Source: Cyanobacteria bacterium UBA8156
GTDB lineage: Bacteria > Cyanobacteriota > Cyanobacteriia > Pseudanabaenales > Pseudanabaenaceae
NCBI GenBank assembly: GCA_003456125.1
Contig: DMPD01000135.1
Coordinates: 1-19,325 of the forward strand
Length of the DNA stretch: 19,325 bases
Direction of reading: 5' to 3'
The position numbers were made by a program, and so were the translations under genes. Numbering within the stretch: the first letter of the stretch is position 1; each line of letters starts with the position of its first letter. The notes under the pieces are model-generated. The model was not told the origin of the DNA, ran no database searches, and was given only the letters and a program-made list of their open reading frames with translations. Positions 6,630 to 14,019 of the stretch are shown here, one piece after another.

Positions 6630-6896
6630 ATGGCGGAAACCTACCTAAATCACCCTAACTTTGGTTTGTTGACCCGCATTTGTGAGATCGAGGACGGGCG
6701 CAGTTTGTTTACGACGCTGTACGCCTACCGCTTGTTTTTCACCATTGACCAGAGCAATGGGGGCGTTCGGTTTGAGTCGGTGACCCGCAACACGGCGAAA
6801 GTGTTGGTGGAAAATCGCCTGCGTATGCTGCGACGGGGTGGCGATGGCCACGAGTGCGATCGCCTGCAGATGGTATACAAGCGGACGTTTGCGTGA
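6630..6896 (+). CDS. pipX: PipX, PII-interacting protein and NtcA co-activator
   Basis: An 88-residue PipX, the small Tudor-like protein unique to cyanobacteria. It binds 2-oxoglutarate-loaded NtcA to activate nitrogen genes and is sequestered by PII when nitrogen is plentiful. The N-terminal part (AETYLNHPNFGLL, then LFTTLYAYRLFF) and the helical part (VLVENRLRMLRR) match the family closely. Y31 corresponds to the Y32 of the Synechococcus protein that contacts partners. The usual tyrosine at position 16 is threonine here (T15). ATG 6630 is the family start; upstream in-frame residues are not conserved. The stop TGA shares its last base with the ispE ATG, so the genes are probably translationally coupled. 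An NtcA-type site lies upstream. Confidence 0.94.
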   Translation: MAETYLNHPNFGLLTRICEIEDGRSLFTTLYAYRLFFTIDQSNGGVRFESVTRNTAKVLVENRLRMLRRGGDGHECDRLQMVYKRTFA

Positions 6897-7783
6897 TGCG
6901 CGATTGTCTGACGGTGTTGGCCCCCGCCAAAATCAACCCCTACCTGGAAATTCGGGGGCGACGGCCGGATGGCTACCACGAGTTGGCACTGGTTTTTCAG
7001 GCGATCGGGTTGGCGGATCGGGTGACGGTGGAACGGGGGGATACGGAGTCTATCCGATTGCGATGCGACGATCCCAGCCTACCGACGGACGAGCGCAATT
7101 TGGCTTGGCGGGCTGCCCAACGGCTGCGGCAGCAGTTCCCGGAAATTGGGGGTGTGAACCTGACCTTGGAAAAGCGGATTCCGGCGGGGGCGGGATTGGC
7201 CGGAGGTTCCGCCGATGCGGCGGCGGTATTGGTGGCGATGAATTTGCTCTGGGATTTGGGGTTGACGGTGCCGGAATTGGCGGCACTGGGGTCTACCCTG
7301 GGGGCCGATGTGGCGTTTTGCGTGACGGGGGGCACCGCCCTGGGGACGGGCCGGGGGGAAATTTTGTCGCCGTTGCCACCGGTAGAGGGGTTGACGGTGG
7401 TCATTGCCAAACCCCTGAACCTGTCCATCGCCACGCCCGAAGCCTACCGTATCTTTCGGGAAGAGGGGTTGTTGGTGCCGCGGTCGGGCCAGCAACTCCA
7501 CGATTTTTTGGCGGCTTGGGCGACGGGGGACCCCGCGGCGATCGCCCCCCATTTGTTCAACGATCTGGAGCGGGCGGTGTTGCCCCATCACCCCGCAATT
7601 GCGGCCCTGAAGCACCAATTGTTGGCGGCGGGGGCGGTGGGAGCGTTGATGTCGGGATCGGGGTCGGCGGTGTTTGGGTTGGTGCCCGACGCGGCAGCGG
7701 GACATCGGATTGGGGCGGGGTTAGCCGGGGTTGAGACCTGGGTAACCCCGGTCTACCGCGGGGGCATTGCCGTGGTGGCTTAG
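6896..7783 (+). CDS. ispE: 4-diphosphocytidyl-2-C-methyl-D-erythritol kinase
   Basis: A 295-residue GHMP kinase of the MEP pathway, phosphorylating CDP-ME on the way to isopentenyl diphosphate for carotenoids, phytol and quinones. The visible motifs are PAKIN with catalytic lysine K12, GYHEL (26-30), the ATP loop PAGAGLAGGSADAAA (96-110), the catalytic aspartate D138 in LGADVAF, and the C-terminal MSGSGSAVFGL. ATG 6896 overlaps the pipX stop by one base and starts the protein in the family's usual place. The stop overlaps the 3' end of the convergent esterase gene by 4 bases. Confidence 0.96.
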   Translation: MRDCLTVLAPAKINPYLEIRGRRPDGYHELALVFQAIGLADRVTVERGDTESIRLRCDDPSLPTDERNLAWRAAQRLRQQFPEIGGVNLTLEKRIPAGAGLAGGSADAAAVLVAMNLLWDLGLTVPELAALGSTLGADVAFCVTGGTALGTGRGEILSPLPPVEGLTVVIAKPLNLSIATPEAYRIFREEGLLVPRSGQQLHDFLAAWATGDPAAIAPHLFNDLERAVLPHHPAIAALKHQLLAAGAVGALMSGSGSAVFGLVPDAAAGHRIGAGLAGVETWVTPVYRGGIAVVA

Positions 7784-8337
7784 ACCCCTACGGATTGGAG
7801 GAAGGATTGGGCGGTGGCGATCGCCTCTGGGGCAATCGTATGGCCGCCGGCAAATTCTTGGTAGGTCACCTGGACCCCCCAACGCTGGAGGGTTTGGCGG
7901 GCACTGCGGGCGGCGATCGCCGGTACCACTTCATCGTCTTGCCCGTGCAACAGGGCCACCGGCAGCCCCGGTCGTGGTAGCGGCGCTGCGGCTGGGTGGA
8001 GGTAGCCGCTGAAGGAGATGAGGCCGGCCAAGGGCAAACCCAGACCCACGTCCAACGCCATGGCCCCCCCTTGGGAAAACCCGGCCAACACCGTCTGCGC
8101 CAAAGGCAAAGGGGCCAGCCCTTCGTGCAAATACTGGCGGCTTTCCGGGAGGCCCCACGGCACGGGGTCGGTTTCCAGGGCCATCAGGTCGTACCACATG
8201 TATCCTCCCATGGGGCGCTGGTGCGGGGCCTGCCACCGCAATACTTGGCGATTAGGGGCTTGCAAAATATCGGCCAACGGTGCCAAATCGGCGGCGTTGG
8301 CTCCCCAACCGTGCAGCAACACCAAATAGGAAGTCAT
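7780..8337 (-). CDS. Alpha/beta hydrolase, phospholipase/carboxylesterase type
   Basis: A 185-residue single-domain serine hydrolase resembling the phospholipase/carboxylesterase (YpfH, acyl-protein thioesterase-like) family. The oxyanion strand VLLHGWGAN (6-14), nucleophile S88 in GFSQGG, an acid in HGQDDEVVP (D134 or D135) and H166 in GGHTI form the expected triad. There is no signal peptide, so it is probably cytosolic. The substrate is unknown. ATG 8337 is chosen because the hydrolase strand begins immediately; the frame extends to 8436, but that part overlaps glk. The gene diverges from glk with 57 bases between the starts. Confidence 0.85.
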   Translation of the reverse strand: MTSYLVLLHGWGANAADLAPLADILQAPNRQVLRWQAPHQRPMGGYMWYDLMALETDPVPWGLPESRQYLHEGLAPLPLAQTVLAGFSQGGAMALDVGLGLPLAGLISFSGYLHPAAAPLPRPGLPVALLHGQDDEVVPAIAARSARQTLQRWGVQVTYQEFAGGHTIAPEAIATAQSFLQSVGV

Positions 8338-8394
8338 TGCGGTTTTTACCGGAAACGCGGTATCAGTGTAAGGGAAAATCAAGCATCCAAGCCT

Positions 8395-9336
8395 ATGGCC
8401 GTTTTGACAGGGGATGTGGGGGGCACCAAAACCCACCTGTGCTGGGCCCGCAGTCCCTCTGAGATTCTGGCGGAACGCCGCTACGATAGCCAGGCTTACC
8501 GCGGGTTAGGGGAAATTCTCCAGGAATTTTGCCAGGAATTTGCCGTGACGGCAACGGTGGCGGTGTTGGGGATTGCGGGGCCCGTGCGCCGGCAATGCAG
8601 CCACCTCACCAATTTAGGTTGGGATTTGGTTGGGGAAACCCTCGCCCAAACCTTGGGGATGCCTGTCCACCTGCTCAACGATCTGGAGGCGGCGGCCTAC
8701 GGCGTGCTGACCCTGACCCCTCCGGAATGGGTGGTGCTGCAGGAGGGTACCCCCGAACTCCAAGCCCCCATTGCCCTGGTGGGGGCCGGCACGGGTTTGG
8801 GTACGGGCTACCTCACCTGGCAGGGCGATCGCTACCGGGCCTATCCGGCGGAAGGGGGACACCTCAGCTTGGCTCCCCAAACCGACGCCGAAATCGAGTT
8901 GTTGCGGTACCTGCGATCGCGCCATGGCCGGGTGTCTGGGGAACGGGTGGTCTCGGGGGCGGGCCTGACGAACCTCTACACCTTTTTGCAGGCCCAGGCC
9001 GGCCAATCGGAAACGCCTCTCCCCCCCGCCGCCATTCAGGCCCGGGCCCCGCAGGACGATTTGGCCCATCAAGCCCTGGTGTGGTTCACCCGGTATTACG
9101 GCCGCATTGCCGGCGATTTGGCCCTGGCCCTGTTGCCCCGGGGGGGGGTATACCTCACCGGTGGCATCCCGCCCAAAATGCTGCCTTGGTTGACCGATGG
9201 CACTTTCCTGAACGGTTTCCTGGATAAAGGTCGCTTGCGGGAAGTATTGACGGAAATTCCGGTGCGGGTGGTGCTGGCGGAAAACGTGGGGCTCCGGGGG
9301 GCGATCGCCTACGCTCAGGGCCTCGACCTAGGGTAA
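8395..9336 (+). CDS. glk: Glucokinase
   Basis: A 313-residue bacterial glucokinase that phosphorylates glucose with ATP to feed glycolysis or the oxidative pentose phosphate route. The phosphate-1 loop DVGGTKTHL (7-15), LTNLGWD (71-77), LLNDLEAAAYG with catalytic D96, the glycine-rich GAGTGLGTG (130-138) and EGGH (153-156) are typical of the Glk rather than the ROK branch. ATG 8395 starts two residues before the first strand. AGGGAAAA lies about 16 bases upstream, a little far for a ribosome site. The last 9 bases overlap the 3' end of the minus-strand small-protein gene. It diverges from the esterase gene. Confidence 0.94.
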   Translation: MAVLTGDVGGTKTHLCWARSPSEILAERRYDSQAYRGLGEILQEFCQEFAVTATVAVLGIAGPVRRQCSHLTNLGWDLVGETLAQTLGMPVHLLNDLEAAAYGVLTLTPPEWVVLQEGTPELQAPIALVGAGTGLGTGYLTWQGDRYRAYPAEGGHLSLAPQTDAEIELLRYLRSRHGRVSGERVVSGAGLTNLYTFLQAQAGQSETPLPPAAIQARAPQDDLAHQALVWFTRYYGRIAGDLALALLPRGGVYLTGGIPPKMLPWLTDGTFLNGFLDKGRLREVLTEIPVRVVLAENVGLRGAIAYAQGLDLG

Positions 9337-9603
9337 AAAAGGCACCACCTGCCGCAGGGTGCGCCGCAGCCGCAGCAACTCCACCAAATGCCGCAGTTCG
9401 GGGTCGACTACCCATTCCCCCAACCGGCGATCGTCCGCCAAAAACTCCTGCAATGCGGCGTATTCCCCCGCCGACAGCAACCGACCGTCCACGGGCGATC
9501 GCCCATCCACGTGAATTTCCGTCCGCAAAACCTCTTCCGGCACCTCCGTTTCTGGGGGCACCAGCGCCAGCCAAATGCTAGCGCCCCAACAAATTGGGTA
9601 CAT
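9328..9603 (-). CDS. Small conserved cyanobacterial-type protein
   Basis: A 91-residue protein of unknown function. It opens with a short hydrophobic stretch (MYPICWGASIWLALV), perhaps a weak signal or anchor. PEEVLRTEIHVDGRSPVDGRLLSAGEYAALQ (22-52) and a basic leucine-rich C-terminal helix (HLVELLRLRRTLRQVVPFL) follow. The pattern is one I associate with conserved cyanobacterial hypotheticals; no function is known to me. ATG 9603 lies inside the end of the pentapeptide-repeat gene, overlapping it by 26 bases, so it is probably translated by coupling. An earlier frame opening at 9654 lies deeper in that gene and is less likely. Confidence 0.7.
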   Translation of the reverse strand: MYPICWGASIWLALVPPETEVPEEVLRTEIHVDGRSPVDGRLLSAGEYAALQEFLADDRRLGEWVVDPELRHLVELLRLRRTLRQVVPFLP

Positions 9604-10669
9604 CGCGGCAACCTCCAGGAATCGTGCGGCGGGAGCGATCGCCGCACCACGCACACAAATACCACCGACTTTCTACCGACAAGTCCCGCACCCGGCGGAA
9701 ATCAGCCCCTTCGACCACCGCGCCGGTGCGCCGCCCACTCTGGTAATCGGCGGGAAAGTTCCCGTCGTGGGGCGAAGCCATCTCCAAGGTACCGTAAAAC
9801 AGCCGCACGCCGCTGAGGTTGGCCCCCCGCAGGCAGGCCCCCGTGAGCACGGTTTCCGCAAGGTTGGCCCCCGTCAAATTGCAATTCGGCAACTGAGCGC
9901 CGGTGAGGTTACACCCGCTCAAATCGCTAAACCGCAAATCCGTATGGTGCAGGTCTTTGCCCACCAACATGGCCCCCAGGCTGACTACCCGCACCCCGTG
10001 TTCGATATCCACCTGATAGCCACCGGCTCCGTCCAGGATGGGCCGCCCTAGCAACCCATCCCGTTGCAGGGGGGTCAACAAATTGGCACTCGACAAAAAT
10101 CGTAGGACTTGGGCCCGACCATCGCTATCGGTACTCCCCAACAAGGCCGCGGTGCGGGCCTGCACGATCGCCCGCTCGAGGGGCCAATCCTCCAATTGCC
10201 CGTGGGGATCCAAAATCAAATCGGACACCCCCTGGAAGTAGGCATCGATGGTTTGCTGTTGGGTAATCCGGTTTTGCTGACCGGTCAATTGCTCAGAAAT
10301 TTGATTTTGCCGCCAGGCCACCCATACGGCCAAAATGGCAATCAAAATCTGACCGACGGCCCCCCAGGCTTCCCATTGCAACCGGTTGAACCACTGCCAA
10401 AAGGCATCATCGATTTGGGAACGGCGACCGATCGCCCACAGCAGCACCAGGGCCAACAGACCGGCTAGGGTCGCCTCCCAGTTGCGGCCCAAGGGGGATT
10501 GGGCCAACGCCGCGAAGGTCGCCGGCAGCAAAATCGGCACGATCGCCGCCATCCCCAACAGAATCGCCGCCGTCACCAGCGGCCCATCCCCCGTTTCTAC
10601 CCCCCATACCGCCGCGATCGCCGCGCCCGTGGCCACCACCAACAGCAAGACTTTAACGGTCAATTTCAC
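9578..10669 (-). CDS. Membrane-anchored pentapeptide-repeat protein
   Basis: A 363-residue protein. The N-terminal 120 residues hold four hydrophobic segments (about 4-20, 29-50, 66-82 and 105-119). A cytosolic helical part (about 121-215) with EQLTGQQNRITQQQTIDAYFQGVSDLIL follows. Then comes a tract of A(D/N)LxG-type pentapeptides (about 230-290, e.g. GCNLTGAQLPNCNLTGANL) expected to form a right-handed beta helix. The C-terminus is cysteine-rich, RWYLCAWCGDRSRRTIPGG. This architecture is common in cyanobacteria, but its job is unknown. The start is GTG at 10669: the sequence becomes membrane-like only there, and it overlaps the rhomboid 3' end by 17 bases in another frame. The stop lies inside the next small gene. 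These overlaps indicate one operon. Confidence 0.82.
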   Translation of the reverse strand: MKLTVKVLLLVVATGAAIAAVWGVETGDGPLVTAAILLGMAAIVPILLPATFAALAQSPLGRNWEATLAGLLALVLLWAIGRRSQIDDAFWQWFNRLQWEAWGAVGQILIAILAVWVAWRQNQISEQLTGQQNRITQQQTIDAYFQGVSDLILDPHGQLEDWPLERAIVQARTAALLGSTDSDGRAQVLRFLSSANLLTPLQRDGLLGRPILDGAGGYQVDIEHGVRVVSLGAMLVGKDLHHTDLRFSDLSGCNLTGAQLPNCNLTGANLAETVLTGACLRGANLSGVRLFYGTLEMASPHDGNFPADYQSGRRTGAVVEGADFRRVRDLSVESRWYLCAWCGDRSRRTIPGGCRDVPNLLGR

Positions 10670-11300
10670 GGTTGCCGCCCATTGCCCACCACAACACCAG
10701 ACCGGCTCCAAACCCGCCCACATGGGCCAGGTAGGCCACTCCCGGCAACCCCGGATTGGCCTGGGACGCCCGCACAATCTCAAACACAATCCACAACCCC
10801 AAATATACGATGGCCGGAATCCGCACCAGCGTAAAAAAGATCAGCAAAAATACCGCCGTCACAATCCGGGCCCGGGGAAAACACACCGCATAGGCACCCA
10901 TCACCCCGGCGATCGCCCCGCTGGCCCCAATCAATGGAATGTTGGACTGGGGGGCCGCCAACCCCTGGGCTAAAGCAGCGATCGCCCCGCAAGCCAGGTA
11001 AAACCCTAAAAATCGCCCGGAACCCAGCCGATCCTCCACATTGTTGCCGAAGATCCACAGAAACCACATGTTGCTGAACAGGTGCACCAAGTTGCCGTGC
11101 AGAAACTGCGAACCCAGCAGTCGCCCCCACTCTCGGCCGGGGTTGGCGAACAGCACCGCCGGAATCATGCCGAATTGCCGAATGGGCTGGGCATCCCCCG
11201 TCGCCAACTGATAAAAGAAAATCCCCACACAGGCCAAAATCAGGAGGGGTACCACCACCGCCTGTCGCTGGGTCGGGTTTTCATCGTACAAAGGAAACAC
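10653..11300 (-). CDS. Rhomboid-family intramembrane serine protease
   Basis: A 215-residue polytopic membrane protein with the rhomboid catalytic dyad: S127 in GASGAIAGVMG and H193 in YLAHVGGFGAG. The upstream motif SQFLHGNLVHLFSNMWFLWIFG (64-85) supplies the conserved H68, H73 and N77. Rhomboids cleave membrane proteins within the bilayer; the substrate is unknown. The start is GTG at 11300, giving the common family beginning FPLYDENPT. On the minus strand CATAAT (11331-11326) is a possible -10. It is the first gene of an overlapping trio with the pentapeptide-repeat and small-protein genes. Confidence 0.92.
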   Translation of the reverse strand: MFPLYDENPTQRQAVVVPLLILACVGIFFYQLATGDAQPIRQFGMIPAVLFANPGREWGRLLGSQFLHGNLVHLFSNMWFLWIFGNNVEDRLGSGRFLGFYLACGAIAALAQGLAAPQSNIPLIGASGAIAGVMGAYAVCFPRARIVTAVFLLIFFTLVRIPAIVYLGLWIVFEIVRASQANPGLPGVAYLAHVGGFGAGLVLWWAMGGNREIDR

Positions 11301-11355
11301 CGCCGTGGCCCCGCTCCGCTTCTGTATTATGACGGAATTGGTACATTCTTGGCTT

Positions 11356-11399
11356 TTCCCCGCTGCTCTCTTATCCTAGTCCTCCCCCACAGCGGGGAA
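11356..11399. other. Long inverted repeat between the RNase D-like and rhomboid genes
   Basis: TTCCCCGCTG (11356-11365) and CAGCGGGGAA (11390-11399) are a perfect 10-bp inverted repeat around a 24-base loop. Outer GGCT/AGCC bases could extend the stem imperfectly. There is no T-tract on either side. It lies 14 bases after the exonuclease gene on the minus strand, so it could end that transcript or protect its 3' end. Confidence 0.55.
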
Positions 11400-11412
11400 G
11401 GAGCCGAAAAAG

Positions 11413-12042
11413 CTAGTGTTCAAACACCTGGGTGTAGCCCAACCGATCCAGCCGCAGCAGGGTGGGCAAAAAGGCAAAGCAGGCCTCTGCCAAGTCCAAA
11501 CGCTCTTCCCGGAGCAACATGGCTTTGAGTTTGCGGTACACCGGGATCAGGTGCAACACGTCGTTGGCCGCATAGCACAACTGCTCTGCCGATAGTTCCT
11601 CTTCGCTGCCCCAATCGGAACTCTGGGAAGTCTTGTCCAGTTCAACTTTGGTGATTTCCCGCACCACTTCCTTGAGACCGTGGCGATCGGTGTAGGTACG
11701 GGCCAACTTGCTGGCGATTTTGGTACAGAAAAACGGTTGGGTGGTGATGCCCAAATGCACCGACAGCGCACCCACATCAAACCGGGCATAGTGAAACAGC
11801 TTGAGGATATGGGGCGCTTCCATCAACGCTTGCAGGTTGGGCGCGGTCTGCTGCCCCCGCCGCAGCCGGACCATGGCCACCTGCCCCGCCTCGTCGCACA
11901 ACTGCACCAAACACAGGCGATCGCGCTGGGGCAACAACCCCATGGCCTCCGAATCTACCGCCAACACTTCGCAACCCCAATAGCGATCGCGCACTTCGGC
12001 ACTCAGGTCTTCCCAGAATACGGCAAAGGTTGGTTCGGTCAT
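11413..12042 (-). CDS. RNase D-like 3'-5' exonuclease (DEDDy)
   Basis: A 209-residue DEDD-fold exonuclease. The acidic residues of the active site are visible: D30 and E32 (VDSEAMGL), D89 (FHYARFDVGAL), and D161 with Y157 in YAANDVLHL, giving the DEDDy pattern. It is only the exonuclease domain; the HRDC domains of E. coli RNase D are absent, which is usual for the short cyanobacterial form. The likely role is 3' trimming of structured RNA, and the substrate cannot be read from sequence. The start ATG overlaps the queF stop by 4 bases, so the two genes are probably co-translated. Confidence 0.87.
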   Translation of the reverse strand: MTEPTFAVFWEDLSAEVRDRYWGCEVLAVDSEAMGLLPQRDRLCLVQLCDEAGQVAMVRLRRGQQTAPNLQALMEAPHILKLFHYARFDVGALSVHLGITTQPFFCTKIASKLARTYTDRHGLKEVVREITKVELDKTSQSSDWGSEEELSAEQLCYAANDVLHLIPVYRKLKAMLLREERLDLAEACFAFLPTLLRLDRLGYTQVFEH

Positions 12043-12431
12043 GGGTGGCTCGCTTCTACCACGGTGTGCACGTTCCCCCGCGGATTAAAGTCTCCCCGCA
12101 CCGTGATTCGTCGCGGCTGGCACGCCGCCACAAAATCATCCAAAATTTGGTTCACCCCCGCCTCGTGGGAAATGTAGCGATCGCGAAAACCGTTGATGTA
12201 CAGCTTGATCGACTTGAGTTCCACAATCAAAGCGGCGGGAACATAGGCAATTTCAATCGTCGCAAAATCGGGATATCCCGAAAACGGACATTTGCAGGTG
12301 TATTCCGGCAACGAGATGGTTACCGTGTACTCCCGTTCGGGTTTGGGATTGGGAAACGTCGTCAGGGTCGCCGCCGCAATTTCCTGCTCGCCGTACTTTT
12401 CTTCTTTTGGGGCTGGGGGCTGGTCGCTCAT
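12039..12431 (-). CDS. queF: NADPH-dependent 7-cyano-7-deazaguanine reductase
   Basis: A 130-residue unimodular QueF, which reduces preQ0 to preQ1 on the way to queuosine in tRNA wobble positions. C48 (CKCP) is the covalent nucleophile, D55 (SGYPDFA) the general acid, and ELKSIKLYI (71-79) is the QueF signature that binds NADPH. H89-E90 contact the substrate. The start is uncertain: ATG 12431 follows GGAAACC closely and gives a typical length; ATG 12452 would add seven residues with no ribosome site. It overlaps the exonuclease gene by 4 bases, which places tRNA modification next to RNA processing in one transcript. Confidence 0.94.
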   Translation of the reverse strand: MSDQPPAPKEEKYGEQEIAAATLTTFPNPKPEREYTVTISLPEYTCKCPFSGYPDFATIEIAYVPAALIVELKSIKLYINGFRDRYISHEAGVNQILDDFVAACQPRRITVRGDFNPRGNVHTVVEASHP

Positions 12432-12468
12432 GGTTTCCAAACGTAGGCTCATCGGGGCTGGGGCAAGT

Positions 12469-13362
12469 TTAACCCCAATGGGTAACCATCCATTCGCGGA
12501 TGGTGGCGTTGGTCGCGGCGGGCATGTCGTCGTGGGGACAATGGCCAGCGGGCGATCGCACCTCGGTTAAGTTTCGGCAGTGTTCCCGGTAGCGGGCGCT
12601 GGTGACCGGCGTGTTCATCCAGGGATCGGCTTCCCCCCAAATCGCCAACACCGGACAATGAATGTCCGCCAACAACTCATCCACCTTTTTGCCCGGCTTC
12701 CCCTGAAAAATGGTGGCAAACACCTGGGCCGCCCCCGGATCGCAAGAGGGACGATAGATTTCCTCCACGAGGCGATCGGTCACCGCTGCTTTGTTCACGT
12801 ATACCTGCAACAAAGTCTTGCGGATTTGGGATTTTTGGCGCACAAACTCGAACAACAACCGGCTGGCCCAACCTTGCTTCAAAAGAGATTGCACAAAGTT
12901 GCGGAAGGCTTCTTGCCAAGGGGAGAGGGGGGCTCCCAAGGGATGGCTGTTGCGGAATGCCCCGGCCGGATTGAGCAGGATCACCCCCGCCACCAAATCT
13001 CCCCGATTGGCCGCCAAGGCATTGGCGGCGTATCCCCCCAAGGAATTGCCCGCCACCACCACGGGGCGCTGGATATGCGTTTCGATAAAATCCGCCAACT
13101 GGGCCGCCCAGATCTCGCCGCCGTACTCCCAGTTGGGCTTGCTCGATCGCCCAAACCCCAGCAAATCGATCGCCCACACCTCAAAATCCTGCTGCAAATC
13201 GGCAATGTTTTGGCGCCAGTGATCGGTCGAGGCCCCAAATCCATGCACCAACAACAACGGCGGCCGGGTATCCCCCTGCCCCGCCCGCACGTAGTACACC
13301 TGCTGCCCCCGCCATTCCCAATGCGCTCCGGTGGGATTGTCCACTGCCACGGCTGTGGTCAT
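12469..13362 (-). CDS. Alpha/beta-fold hydrolase
   Basis: A 297-residue alpha/beta hydrolase with a cap domain. LLLVHGFGAS (36-45) forms the oxyanion region, S107 in GNSLGG is the nucleophile, D246 in WGEADPW the acid, and H274 or H277 in PAGHCPHDDMP the base. The family includes haloalkane-dehalogenase-like and plant pheophytinase-like enzymes common in phototrophs, so an ester or chlorophyll-breakdown substrate is conceivable, but nothing here proves it. There is no signal peptide. The ATG at 13362 is the natural start. A short palindrome lies just upstream. queF follows after 37 bases on the same strand. Confidence 0.87.
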   Translation of the reverse strand: MTTAVAVDNPTGAHWEWRGQQVYYVRAGQGDTRPPLLLVHGFGASTDHWRQNIADLQQDFEVWAIDLLGFGRSSKPNWEYGGEIWAAQLADFIETHIQRPVVVAGNSLGGYAANALAANRGDLVAGVILLNPAGAFRNSHPLGAPLSPWQEAFRNFVQSLLKQGWASRLLFEFVRQKSQIRKTLLQVYVNKAAVTDRLVEEIYRPSCDPGAAQVFATIFQGKPGKKVDELLADIHCPVLAIWGEADPWMNTPVTSARYREHCRNLTEVRSPAGHCPHDDMPAATNATIREWMVTHWG

Positions 13363-13370
13363 ACTTCTTC

Positions 13371-13391
13371 ACAATTCTTTACGGTAATTGT
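13371..13391. promoter_or_regulatory. Palindrome upstream of the hydrolase gene
   Basis: ACAATT (13371-13376) and AATTGT (13386-13391) form an inverted repeat around CTTTACGGT. On the minus strand TACAAT (13392-13387), a good -10, overlaps the right arm. The ten bases TTTACGGTAA also occur before the STAS gene at 4735-4744. An operator is plausible but unproven. Confidence 0.35.
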
Positions 13392-13455
13392 AGCATTGCG
13401 GAGGGGGTGAAGCTTCTGGTGTAGGATAGCGGGCTAGGTAAAGGAAGGAAACCCT

Positions 13456-13938
13456 ATGCTTAGCCGGGCGCGGAAACTGGGGATCGAAGCCGAAGGGCGG
13501 TATGCGGCCGAAAGCGAACTGGTGTTTTGGGAAGAGTATGCCGCGTCTTTTGCCCTGCGGCGGGAAGCCTATCGGCATTTGCGGGCAGCAGAAAAGCAGA
13601 TCGTCGAGCAGACCCAAGCGAAATTGGCGGCGTTGTACCCCAAATTTTTCCAGCAGGGGAATCAAGACCTAAGCACCAAGTGGAAAACCGATACCTTGCG
13701 GGTGTTGCGCCATTGCGCCACCGCTGTCCTCACCGCCGACAGCGATCGCTTCCGGGAGAACTTTTTGGTGTGGTTTCAGACCCTGATGCAGGCGTTTGCG
13801 ATGCAGGAGCAATGCAACCGCACCTATGAACTGCTGCAAACCGAAGTGAAGCGGTTGTTGCCGCCGGCCGAAGCGACGTTGGTGTGCGAGGCGTTGGAGC
13901 TGAGTCGGCAGATTTTGGGAGAAACGGCCCAGCGGTAG
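13456..13938 (+). CDS. Phycobilisome-fold-like protein without chromophore cysteine
   Basis: A 160-residue, nearly all-helical protein. Its pattern resembles phycobilisome-family proteins (PF00502): EAEGRYAAESELVFWEEYAASFALR (11-35) parallels the X/Y and A helices of allophycocyanin, and W76-K-T-D79 followed by LRVLRHCATAVLTAD lines up with the CxRD chromophore-binding helix. In that alignment the bilin-binding cysteine is replaced by W76 while the aspartate remains, so no bilin is expected at that site. The assignment is by eye and tentative; a helical protein of another kind is the alternative. A strong AAGGAAGG lies 7 bases before ATG 13456. cysS follows on the same strand after 81 bases. 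Confidence 0.6.
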   Translation: MLSRARKLGIEAEGRYAAESELVFWEEYAASFALRREAYRHLRAAEKQIVEQTQAKLAALYPKFFQQGNQDLSTKWKTDTLRVLRHCATAVLTADSDRFRENFLVWFQTLMQAFAMQEQCNRTYELLQTEVKRLLPPAEATLVCEALELSRQILGETAQR

Positions 13939-14019
13939 GGCAACCGTTGATCTGTGCGGGGAACGGGGCGAAAGAAAAGCCCTAAGATGATGGGTGCTTG
14001 AATTGGAGTGCTGCCGCCT

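Noticed and set aside
6838..7734. Second plus-strand frame across ispE, rich in glycine
   Set aside because: It is a frame shadow: all GHMP kinase motifs lie in the other frame.
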